Of a stretch of DNA of 17,501 nucleotides, positions 1 to 6,183 are shown piece by piece; within the stretch, counting starts at the first letter, position 1; the number at the start of each line of letters is the position of its first letter. This DNA is from an uncultured Steroidobacter sp. Lineage in GTDB: Bacteria > Pseudomonadota > Gammaproteobacteria > Steroidobacterales > Steroidobacteraceae. The stretch is taken from the NCBI GenBank assembly GCA_946478975.1, contig CAMLEO010000135.1, positions 1-17,501 on the forward strand, given 5' to 3'. The notes below the pieces were generated by a model that was not told the origin of the DNA, made no database searches, and saw only the letters and a list, made by a program, of their open reading frames with translations. The translations under genes and the position numbers were made by a program.

Positions 1-364
1 GTATGCGATGGGTCTGCACCTGTCGATCGACGACTTCGGCACCGGCTACTCCTCGCTCAGCGCCTTGCAACAGTTCCCGATCGGCACGCTGAAAATCGAT
101 CAGTCCTTCGTGCGCGACGCCGCCATCAACACCGACGACGCCACCATCGTCCGCACCATCATCGACATGGGCAAAGCGCTGGAAGTCGAAGTCGTGGCCG
201 AAGGCGTCGAAACCGAAGAGCAATTCAACTTCCTGCGCAACCGCGGCTGCCACTACGGCCAGGGCCGCCTGTTCGGCGACGCCATGACCGCCGAAGAATT
301 CCTGCAACTGGTCACCTCGCAGGAAAGCGGCCGGAACAAGGTGAGTCAGCTGTTCGCGTCGTAG
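1..364 (+). CDS. EAL-domain c-di-GMP phosphodiesterase, C-terminal fragment
   Basis: This is the 3' end of a gene that begins left of the window; the reading frame is open from base 2. The visible part is the second half of an EAL domain, which in this family hydrolyses the second messenger c-di-GMP to pGpG. It shows the metal-binding loop DDFGTGYSSL (about bases 29-58), the LKIDQSFV strand (about 89-112) carrying the conserved Lys, and VVAEGVET (about 194-217) with the conserved Glu. The usual QGYLF motif near the end reads QGRLF here. The active-site residues in this half are therefore intact, so a catalytic enzyme is likely, but the EAL signature itself and any sensor or GGDEF domains lie outside the window. 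There is no obvious U-tailed terminator in the 47 bases before the ABC-F gene. Confidence 0.93.
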   Translation, partial: YAMGLHLSIDDFGTGYSSLSALQQFPIGTLKIDQSFVRDAAINTDDATIVRTIIDMGKALEVEVVAEGVETEEQFNFLRNRGCHYGQGRLFGDAMTAEEFLQLVTSQESGRNKVSQLFAS

Positions 365-411
365 GCTGGTACGATTCCGGCCCGTTCCCGAGTTAGCTGC
401 GATTCACGGTC

Positions 412-2322
412 ATGCTTTCCTTCTCCTCCCTCGCCCTCCGGCGCGGTACACGGCTGTTGATTTCCGATGCCTCGTTCACGGTTTACCGGGGCGAAAAGGT
501 CGGCATCGTGGGCGCGAATGGCTGCGGGAAATCGAGCCTGCTGGCGCTGATCCTGGGCGACCTGCAGCCGGATGCAGGCAGCGTGGAGTACCCATCGCAG
601 CTGGTCGTGGCGCACGTCGCGCAGGAACTGGAGGCGACCGATCGGCCCGCTATCGAGTTCGTGATGGATGGCGATGAAGAACTGCGCGCGACTGAGGCGG
701 CGATCGCGAAAGCTGAAGCGAACAATGCCGGCGCGGCGCTAGGTGAATTGCATGCCCGTTATGCAGCGCTTGGCGGATACGACGCTCGCAGCCGTGCCGG
801 CAAGTTGATGCACGGCCTCGGCTTCTCGGTTGCCGACGAGACGCGACCGGTGAGCGCCTTCTCCGGCGGCTGGCGCGTGCGACTGAATGTCGCGCAGGCG
901 CTGATGTGCCGTTCGGATTTGTTACTGCTCGACGAACCGACCAACCACCTCGACCTCGACGCGGTGATCTGGCTCGAACAGTGGCTGCGCAATTATCAGG
1001 GCACGCTGATGATGATCGCGCACGATCGCGAGTTCCTGGATCGCACCGTCGGCCGCATCGTGCACATCGAGAACGGCGCGGCGAAGATCTACACCGGCAA
1101 CTACTCCGCGTTCGAAGAGCAGCGCGCGTCGCAGCTCTCACAACAACAGTCGATGTATGAACGCCAGCAGCGTGAGATCAAGCACATGGTGAGCTTCATC
1201 GAACGCTTCAAGGCCAAGGCGAGCAAGGCCAAGCAAGCTCAAAGCCGCATCAAAGCGCTGGAAAGGATGGAGCGCATCGCGCCGGCGCACGTCGACTCAC
1301 AGTTCGAATTCACATTCCTGCCGCCGCAGAAGCTGCCGCGTCCGCTGCTCACATTGGAGAATCAGTCGGTCGGCTATGGCGAGCGGGTCGTGCTCGATGG
1401 CATCAGCATGACGATCGCACCGGGCAGTCGCATCGCCCTGCTCGGCCGCAACGGCGCCGGTAAATCGACGCTGATGAAGATGCTGGCGGGCGAGCTGCAA
1501 CCGTTCAGCGCCAAGCGCACCGAAGCGCGCGACCTGAAAATCGGCTACTTCGCGCAACATCAGCTGGAACAGCTGTCCGTCGACGATTCGCCGCTGGGTC
1601 ATTTGAAACGGCTCGGCGGAGAAGCAGCGGCGAAAGCAACGGAACAAGAGCTGCGCGGCTTCCTGGGCGGCTTTGGATTTAGCGGTGATCGCGTGTTCGA
1701 GCCGGTCGGCCCATTCTCCGGCGGCGAGAAAGCGCGCCTGGTACTCGCGCTCGTGAGTTACCTGCGCCCGAATTTGCTGCTGCTCGACGAGCCGACCAAC
1801 CATCTCGATCTGGAAATGCGCCAGGCACTGGCGATGGCGCTGCAAGATTACGAAGCCGCCGTCGTGCTGGTCTCGCACGATCGACATTTGTTACGTGCGG
1901 TCGCGGATGAGTTGATCCTCGTCGACCAAGGCCGCGCCGCGGCGTTCGATGGCGATCTCGACGACTACGCGAAATGGTTTACGACGCGCGAAGAAGTGGA
2001 GACGGCGGACGATCCGTCACCCACTGCGCTGAGCGCCGAACAAAAGAAACAACGCAAGCGGGAAGAAGCCGAGCGTCGCAATCGCCTCAGCCCACTGAAG
2101 GCAGAGATCGCGAAGCTGGAGAAACAACTCGAAAGGCTGGAGAAGGAACGCGCGACGGTGGAGACCGCGCTCGCCGATCCGGAAATCTACAATCCCGCCG
2201 CCAAACAAAAGCTGCAGGATTTATTACAGAAACAAACCCAGCTCAAACGGGACATTGCCAACACCGAAACCGAGTGGCTCACCGCCACCGAGAAGCTGGA
2301 CGCCGAGATGTCTGCGTCCTGA
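412..2322 (+). CDS. yheS: ABC-F family ATPase, YheS-type (ribosome-associated)
   Basis: This is a 636-residue soluble protein with two tandem ABC ATPase domains and no membrane segments, as in ABC-F translation factors that act at the ribosomal E site. Domain 1 has Walker A GANGCGKS (34-41), signature SGGWR (151-155), Walker B LLLLDEP (170-176, Glu175) and switch His204. Domain 2 has Walker A GRNGAGKS (345-352), signature SGGEK (436-440), LLLLDEP (455-461, Glu460) and His489. The linker (about 240-300) has the charged KAKASKAKQAQSRIK stretch typical of the P-site tRNA interaction motif. A Lys/Glu-rich tail from about 545 looks like a C-terminal coiled coil. Length and sequence match E. coli YheS (637 aa) closely throughout, including YTGNYSAFEEQRA and GYFAQHQLEQL. 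No good Shine-Dalgarno is visible before the ATG. The exact substrate complex of YheS-type proteins is not well defined. Confidence 0.96.
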   Translation: MLSFSSLALRRGTRLLISDASFTVYRGEKVGIVGANGCGKSSLLALILGDLQPDAGSVEYPSQLVVAHVAQELEATDRPAIEFVMDGDEELRATEAAIAKAEANNAGAALGELHARYAALGGYDARSRAGKLMHGLGFSVADETRPVSAFSGGWRVRLNVAQALMCRSDLLLLDEPTNHLDLDAVIWLEQWLRNYQGTLMMIAHDREFLDRTVGRIVHIENGAAKIYTGNYSAFEEQRASQLSQQQSMYERQQREIKHMVSFIERFKAKASKAKQAQSRIKALERMERIAPAHVDSQFEFTFLPPQKLPRPLLTLENQSVGYGERVVLDGISMTIAPGSRIALLGRNGAGKSTLMKMLAGELQPFSAKRTEARDLKIGYFAQHQLEQLSVDDSPLGHLKRLGGEAAAKATEQELRGFLGGFGFSGDRVFEPVGPFSGGEKARLVLALVSYLRPNLLLLDEPTNHLDLEMRQALAMALQDYEAAVVLVSHDRHLLRAVADELILVDQGRAAAFDGDLDDYAKWFTTREEVETADDPSPTALSAEQKKQRKREEAERRNRLSPLKAEIAKLEKQLERLEKERATVETALADPEIYNPAAKQKLQDLLQKQTQLKRDIANTETEWLTATEKLDAEMSAS

Positions 2323-2328
2323 CCCACG

Positions 2329-2351
2329 CGCCGCGCATACCGCGCGCGGCG
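2329..2351. terminator. GC-rich hairpin between convergent genes
   Basis: The arms CGCCGCGC (2329-2336) and GCGCGGCG (2344-2351) form a perfect 8-bp stem around a 7-nt loop. It lies in the 32 bases between the stop codons of the ABC-F gene and the convergent TetR gene, where a shared terminator would be expected. Neither strand has a U tract after the stem, so it is at best a weak or factor-assisted terminator. Confidence 0.35.
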
Positions 2352-2354
2352 TAG

Positions 2355-2960
2355 CTACTTCCGCAACTGCGCGTCCACCAGCGCGTCGCCAGCCGCGACC
2401 AGGAACTGCTGCGGCCCGTCTTTCCCCAAGCCCTGCCCGGCCGACAGCGCGCCGTCGACCAGCAACAGCAGCTGCTCGGTCAGCTGAACCGGATCTTGGA
2501 CACCCACAATGTTGTCGACCAGGACTCGCAGCCGCCGGCGCAGCTCTTCCATCTCCTGCCTGGCCAGCGCCCGGGCGGGATGCTGAGGATCGGCAAACTC
2601 CGCCGTCACATTCATAAATGGACAGCCACGATATTTCTCGCTGCTGACGAACTTGGCGATACCCGCCAGGTGCGCGCGCAGACGCGCGCGGGGCTCTGGG
2701 TCGCTCTTCTGCGCGGTCCGATCCCAGCCAGCCCAACGGTCCTTGGACTCCTGCTCCAGCACCGCGACGATCAGCGCGTCCTTGGACGGGAACCAGCGAT
2801 AGAGGCTGGTCTTGGCCACCCCGGACTGCGCCACGACGGTGTCCACGCCGACCGAGCGCGCGCCCTCCTTGTAAAACAGCTCGCGCGCGGTCGAGAGAAT
2901 CCGATCCCGCACGCTTTCGGTCTGGGGCTCACCGGCTCGTGTTCGTGGCGCTGGACTCAT
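2355..2960 (-). CDS. TetR/AcrR-family transcriptional regulator
   Basis: The protein is 201 residues from the preferred ATG. Its N-terminal part is a TetR-type DNA-binding domain: RDRILSTARELFYKEGARSVGVDTV leads into the helix-turn-helix AQSGVAKTSLYRWFPSKDAL (about residues 44-63). The remainder is the variable, mostly helical ligand and dimerisation domain, with a GCPFMN motif near residue 113 that resembles the GC-containing motif of some LmrA/YxaF-like members. A GTG two codons upstream (2966) is in frame, but ATG at 2960 is preferred because GGAGG lies 9 nt before it and only 3 nt before the GTG. The gene is divergent from an exported TonB-C protein, and the inverted repeat between them is the probable operator. 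TetR proteins usually repress themselves and their neighbour. The ligand cannot be inferred. Confidence 0.92.
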   Translation of the reverse strand: MSPAPRTRAGEPQTESVRDRILSTARELFYKEGARSVGVDTVVAQSGVAKTSLYRWFPSKDALIVAVLEQESKDRWAGWDRTAQKSDPEPRARLRAHLAGIAKFVSSEKYRGCPFMNVTAEFADPQHPARALARQEMEELRRRLRVLVDNIVGVQDPVQLTEQLLLLVDGALSAGQGLGKDGPQQFLVAAGDALVDAQLRK

Positions 2961-2998
2961 GGACACCCACCTCCGGGCTCAATTTTGGACACCCACCT
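2960..2998. repeat. 13-bp direct repeat at the TetR gene start
   Basis: TGGACACCCACCT occurs at 2960-2972 and again, identically, at 2986-2998, with starts 26 bp apart. Read on the minus strand this is AGGTGGGTGTCCA. The copy nearest the gene contributes the end of the Shine-Dalgarno and the A of the start codon; the distal copy is followed by AAAATT and has no start codon. It may be a small duplication of the ribosome-binding region or a relic of a mobile-element end. Confidence 0.6.
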
Positions 2999-3002
2999 GA
3001 TT

Positions 3003-3031
3003 CGGCTCGAAAGACACAGGCTCCCGAGCCG
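3003..3031. repeat. 7-bp inverted repeat in the TetR-side leader
   Basis: CGGCTCG (3003-3009) and CGAGCCG (3025-3031) are perfect complements around a 15-nt loop. If TetR transcription starts at or beyond the operator, this would be a small hairpin in its 5' leader. There is no U tail. It could be incidental. Confidence 0.3.
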
Positions 3032-3032
3032 C

Positions 3033-3062
3033 TTGACAACGCTACAGACCTGTACGTAGCAT
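3033..3062 (+). promoter_or_regulatory. Predicted sigma-70 promoter toward the TonB-C gene
   Basis: A perfect -35 hexamer TTGACA (3033-3038) is followed after 18 bp by TAGCAT (3057-3062), a 4 of 6 match to TATAAT. The spacer contains the left arm of the large inverted repeat, as expected for a repressible promoter. Another -10-like hexamer, CATAAT, lies at 3088-3093 but has no good -35 at the right distance. Transcription would start near 3069, leaving a leader of about 100 nt before the ATG at 3169. Confidence 0.5.
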
Positions 3063-3085
3063 CGGAACAGACAGGTCTGTAGCGT
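3039..3085. promoter_or_regulatory. Probable TetR operator: 15-bp inverted repeat
   Basis: ACGCTACAGACCTGT (3039-3053) is the exact reverse complement of ACAGGTCTGTAGCGT (3071-3085), with a 17-bp centre. The right half also contains a tighter palindrome, ACAGAC-AG-GTCTGT (3067-3080). The core resembles the AGAC-N2-GTCT operator type that I recall for LmrA/YxaF-like TetR repressors. Its place over the predicted promoter and between the divergent TetR and TonB-C genes makes it the natural binding site of this TetR protein. The repeat is seen directly; the protein that binds it is inferred. Confidence 0.65.
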
Positions 3086-3168
3086 CGCATAATCTAGCTT
3101 CAGCACCGGGCTCCGCGCAATCGGAGCTATCTATGCGACCACATGGCTGTCCAAAACTGGAGACGACC

Positions 3169-3534
3169 ATGAAATCACTGACACGGGCGCTCATTCCCAC
3201 TGGCCTCGCCCTGCTGACCGCGACCGCATTCATTGCCGCGGCCCCCACGATTGCCGCCGGATGCGGCATGCGAGTGGTCCACAGCGACACCGAATTCCCG
3301 GAGACCTCGCAGCTGCGCGGCCACCAGGGCACGGTGCTGATCAACGTGACCCTGGACGCAACTGGACACCCAACGGATGCGGAAGTCGAGCACTCCAGCG
3401 GCCATTTGCTGCTGGACCTCGCCGCCACCCGCAGCGTGCTCCACAAGTGGCAGTTCGACGTCAGTCATTGTGACCACAGCTTCCCGGCAGTTCACCAGGT
3501 GGCGGTGGAATATCGCAACGACGAGTACAAGTAA
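3169..3534 (+). CDS. Small exported TonB C-terminal-domain protein
   Basis: The protein is 121 residues. A signal peptide (MKSLTRAL, then a hydrophobic stretch to about residue 30) precedes a domain with the TonB-C pattern: FPETSQLRGHQGTVLINVTLD (about 43-63), DAEVEHSSGH (70-79), LDLAATRSVLHKWQFD (about 82-97). The full TonB apparatus is absent: there is no cytoplasmic anchor plus Pro-rich linker, only a signal and one domain. Two cysteines remain after the signal, Cys32 and Cys101, which could form a disulfide. Cys32 might instead be a lipid-attachment site, although AAGC is a poor lipobox. The ATG at 3169 is chosen because GGAGA precedes it by 5-7 nt and the signal peptide begins there; an in-frame ATG at 3133 would add 12 polar residues. 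It lies divergent from a TetR gene and is probably controlled by it. The partner or target is unknown. Confidence 0.82.
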   Translation: MKSLTRALIPTGLALLTATAFIAAAPTIAAGCGMRVVHSDTEFPETSQLRGHQGTVLINVTLDATGHPTDAEVEHSSGHLLLDLAATRSVLHKWQFDVSHCDHSFPAVHQVAVEYRNDEYK

Positions 3535-3546
3535 TCGTCCCCTTGT

Positions 3547-3581
3547 CCCCTCTTCCGCGCGTCGGAAGAGGGGTCCCTTTT
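3547..3581 (+). terminator. Strong intrinsic terminator after the TonB-C gene
   Basis: CCCCTCTTCC (3547-3556) pairs with GGAAGAGGGG (3564-3573), extended by one G-C pair to an 11-bp stem with a 5-nt loop. It is followed by TCCCTTTT. It begins 12 bases after the TonB-C stop and ends just before the stop codon of the convergent CoA-transferase. It clearly serves the plus strand; the minus strand lacks a U tract. Confidence 0.88.
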
Positions 3582-3582
3582 G

Positions 3583-4869
3583 CTACACGACTCCAGCCGC
3601 GTGCAGCTGCTCGATTTCGCTGGCGCTCAGGCCCGCGCTTTCGAGCACTTCGCGTGTGTGCTGACCGAGAGTTGGCGGCGCAGCTTCGTAACGCAAGGGA
3701 GTTCCCGACATCTTGATTGGATTCGCCACCGACGGCGCCGTGCCGGCCAAGGGATGCGGCAGATCCAATCGCATTTGCCGACTCCGCACCTGCGGATTTT
3801 CGAACACTTGCGCGAGATTGTTGATCGGGCCGACTGGGATTCCCAGTGGCTCGAACAACGCGATCCACTCCGCGACCCGGCGTTGTTTCAATACGGCCGC
3901 GAGTAGCGGCACCAGCACCTCACGATTGCGCACGCGATCCTCGTTGCGACGGAAGCGTGCCTCTAGATGAAACGTTTGGCCCGCAGCTTCGCAAAGCTTT
4001 GCGAACTGACCGTCGTTGCCGACAGCGACGACGAACTGCCCGTCGGAAGCATCGAACACCTGGTAGGGCACGATGTTGGCGTGCGCGTTGCCGAGCCGCT
4101 TCGGCGCACGGCCTGAGATCAGGTAATTCATATTCATGTTGGCGATCATGGCGACCTGCACGTCCAGCAGCGCCATGTCGATGTATTGCCCCCGCCCGGT
4201 GCGAGATCGATGCGCGAGCGCGGCGAGAATGGCCACGGTGGAATACATGCCGGTCGTGATATCGGCGACAGCGACGCCGACTTTTTGCGGACCGCCGCCC
4301 GGCAGATCGTCGCGCTCGCCGGTGACGCTCATCAAACCGCCCATGGCTTGAATGATGAAATCGTAACCGGCGACTTGTTTCATCGGGCCGGTCTGGCCGA
4401 AGCCGGTGATGGAGCAATAAATCAATCCGGGGTTGAGGGCCTCGAGCTGCTCATAACCGAGGTTGTAACGCGTCAGGTCGCCGGCTTTATAATTTTCGAT
4501 CAGCACATCGCTGCGGGCCGCGAGCCGACGCGCGATCTCCTGCCCGGCCGGTTTGGAAATATCCAGGGTGACGGATTTTTTGCCGCGATTGGCGCCCAGG
4601 AAATACGCCGACTCGCGCGTGTCCTTGCCCTCCTTGTCCTTCAGGTAGGGCGGGCCCCAGCTGCGAGTGTCGTCGCCGACACCGGGGCGCTCGATTTTGA
4701 TGACTTCGGCCCCTAAATCCGCCAGGATCTGGCCACACCACGGACCGGCCAGCACCCGGCTCATGTCGAGCACGCGCAAATGTGACAGCGCTCCGCTCAT
4801 GGCTGCACCGCTCAGGGGCTCTCCGGCTGACGCGCCTGTCATGGTTGAATCGGAACTTATCGTCGTCAT
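3583..4869 (-). CDS. Type III CoA-transferase (CaiB/BaiF family)
   Basis: The protein is 428 residues from the first ATG. Family III CoA-transferases move CoA between carboxylic acids through an aspartyl-CoA thioester. Visible hallmarks are LRVLDMSRVLAGPWCGQ (31-47), ADLGAEVIKIERPGVGDDTR (50-69), WGPPY (71-75), RGKKSVTLD (95-103), ENYKAGDL (125-132), SITGFGQTGP (153-162) and VADITTGMYS (201-210), whose Asp203 is the expected catalytic residue. The sequence RPGVGDDTRSWGPPY is the kind also seen in succinate/glutarate-type members such as SUGCT, but substrates in this family cannot be read from sequence. The start is uncertain: the first 23 residues are Ser/Thr/Ala-rich and the family usually begins close to Met24 (ATG at 4800). 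No other pathway genes adjoin it; it is divergent from a small exported protein. Confidence 0.93.
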   Translation of the reverse strand: MTTISSDSTMTGASAGEPLSGAAMSGALSHLRVLDMSRVLAGPWCGQILADLGAEVIKIERPGVGDDTRSWGPPYLKDKEGKDTRESAYFLGANRGKKSVTLDISKPAGQEIARRLAARSDVLIENYKAGDLTRYNLGYEQLEALNPGLIYCSITGFGQTGPMKQVAGYDFIIQAMGGLMSVTGERDDLPGGGPQKVGVAVADITTGMYSTVAILAALAHRSRTGRGQYIDMALLDVQVAMIANMNMNYLISGRAPKRLGNAHANIVPYQVFDASDGQFVVAVGNDGQFAKLCEAAGQTFHLEARFRRNEDRVRNREVLVPLLAAVLKQRRVAEWIALFEPLGIPVGPINNLAQVFENPQVRSRQMRLDLPHPLAGTAPSVANPIKMSGTPLRYEAAPPTLGQHTREVLESAGLSASEIEQLHAAGVV

Positions 4870-4925
4870 ACTGCTTCTTAGTTCGTAACGGGTCTGTTCG
4901 GTCGAATCATACGGTGGGCAACGCT

Positions 4926-5318
4926 ATGAGCTCGAACATTCGCTGGGCTTTGGTGGTGACTTCTGCGTTCGTTGCGGCGATCTTGATCAGCCAGGCCGCA
5001 GCCGCTGAGGAGCTCGATCTGCGAGCACCCGACGTAACGCAGCTGTTCACGCAAGAGCAGATCAACCATGTGCTCGCGGCAACCTTCCGCGAAAACATCG
5101 AAGAGGTGGAGGTCGAGGGCGAGCGTAACATCCCGACCACACCCCAGGTCTGGCCCGGCATTCTCGCTCCGTTCTGGGCCGTGGCGCATCCGACGCAGGC
5201 CTGGCGCATTTTCGCACCGCTGCCGCCCGATCAGAACGACGGTATGCAGTACGCACGCCTGGATGCGACGGACGCCTACATCCTGCAACCGGCCGGCACC
5301 ATCCAGCTCGATTATTGA
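4926..5318 (+). CDS. Small exported protein of unknown function
   Basis: The protein is 130 residues. I do not recognise the family. A clear signal peptide (MSSNIRW, hydrophobic 8-22, likely cleavage after the Ala run near 24-27) directs it to the periplasm. The mature part has an acidic stretch, EEVEVEG (about 59-65), and a Pro/Trp-rich segment, PQVWPGILAPFWAVAHPTQ (about 73-91), ending in LDY; there are no cysteines and no further membrane segment. The ATG at 4926 is chosen because GGTGGG lies 7 nt upstream and the signal starts there; the frame stays open upstream to 4782 but that part is not protein-like. The 50-nt gap to the phosphatase downstream, with no terminator, suggests co-transcription. 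Confidence 0.72.
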   Translation: MSSNIRWALVVTSAFVAAILISQAAAAEELDLRAPDVTQLFTQEQINHVLAATFRENIEEVEVEGERNIPTTPQVWPGILAPFWAVAHPTQAWRIFAPLPPDQNDGMQYARLDATDAYILQPAGTIQLDY

Positions 5319-5368
5319 TGCGGCAGAGACTGTGAGACACTGCCTGCCTCTCCTGGTAAGGCGTGTCC

Positions 5369-6181
5369 ATGACTGCATCGGATTCTATGGTTCGCGCTGA
5401 GCGCGAACGCGTTCTTGCTTTCCAAGGCGGCTGTAACTTTCGTGACATCGGCGGCTATCGCACCCGTCACGGCGCGCACACGCGCTGGGGCAAGGTGTAT
5501 CGCGCCGGTGTGCTCACGTATTTCACGACCGACGATCACGCGCCGCTGACTCAGCTGCAAGTCCGGGCAATCTGCGATTTACGACGCGCCGAAGAGCGTG
5601 AACGCGAACCGACGCGTTGGCCGGACGCGAGTACGAGTGCGTTGTCCTGGGAAGACGGCACGGTGACGCCGACGGTTCGCGGGCTCGCAGCGGATCGTCC
5701 GAGGACTGCCGCAGGAATGTTCGACGCGATGGTCGCGTTGTATCGCGCGCTGCCGGCGTGGATGGCAGGCCGCATCGCCGGAATGTTCGAGGCGATCGCG
5801 CAAGGCAATGTTCCTTTGATCGTCCACTGCGCAGCCGGCAAGGATCGCACTGGCATCGCGGTCGCGGTGCTGTTGCGTGCACTCGATGTGCCGGAGGAAA
5901 CGGCGATCGAAGATTATCTGCTGACCAATACGTCGGGCGACTTCGAAACGTTCATCCGCAGCCGTCAGAACGCGCAGCTCGGCGTCGCTGACAATCACAC
6001 GCCGTTGCTGTCCATGCCGGAAGACATGCGCCGCGTCTTGTTCAGTGCCGACCCAGCTTTCATACAAGCGGCCTTCGAGCACATCGACCGTGAGCTCGGC
6101 GGTTTCGACGCGTACCTCGCCAAGACCGTTGGCGTCAGCGATGAAACGCGCGAGCGCGTGAGGCGCGAACTGCTGGTGTAG
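5369..6181 (+). CDS. Protein-tyrosine/serine phosphatase-like protein (Y_phosphatase3 type)
   Basis: The protein is 270 residues. It carries the phosphatase P-loop HCAAGKDRTG (about 153-162), with the nucleophilic Cys154 and the phosphate-binding Arg160 both present. An N-terminal NFRDIGGY (about 23-30) and CDLRRAEER (about 69-77) are typical of the bacterial dual-specificity/lipid phosphatase-like family that includes Mycobacterium PtpB-type proteins. The KDR form of the loop is shared with members reported to act on phosphoinositides as well as phosphoproteins, so the substrate is open. There is no signal peptide. ATG 5369 is preferred to the in-frame GTG at 5363 because TAAGG lies 7 nt before the ATG. 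Its stop is 2 bases from the stop of the convergent AtoE gene, so there is no room for a terminator. Confidence 0.9.
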   Translation: MTASDSMVRAERERVLAFQGGCNFRDIGGYRTRHGAHTRWGKVYRAGVLTYFTTDDHAPLTQLQVRAICDLRRAEEREREPTRWPDASTSALSWEDGTVTPTVRGLAADRPRTAAGMFDAMVALYRALPAWMAGRIAGMFEAIAQGNVPLIVHCAAGKDRTGIAVAVLLRALDVPEETAIEDYLLTNTSGDFETFIRSRQNAQLGVADNHTPLLSMPEDMRRVLFSADPAFIQAAFEHIDRELGGFDAYLAKTVGVSDETRERVRRELLV

Positions 6182-6183
6182 CG

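Noticed and set aside
8..364. ATG at base 8 as the true start of the EAL protein
   Set aside because: The frame is open to the left edge and the conserved strand before DDFGTGYSSL is already in progress, so the gene starts outside the window.
2255..2736. Ala/Pro/Arg-rich frames across the end of the ABC-F gene and the TetR gene
   Set aside because: Low-complexity shadows of GC-rich coding sequence; the TetR helix-turn-helix frame explains the region.
4186..4716. 176-residue plus-strand frame inside the CoA-transferase gene
   Set aside because: It is antisense to strongly conserved family motifs and has no independent evidence.
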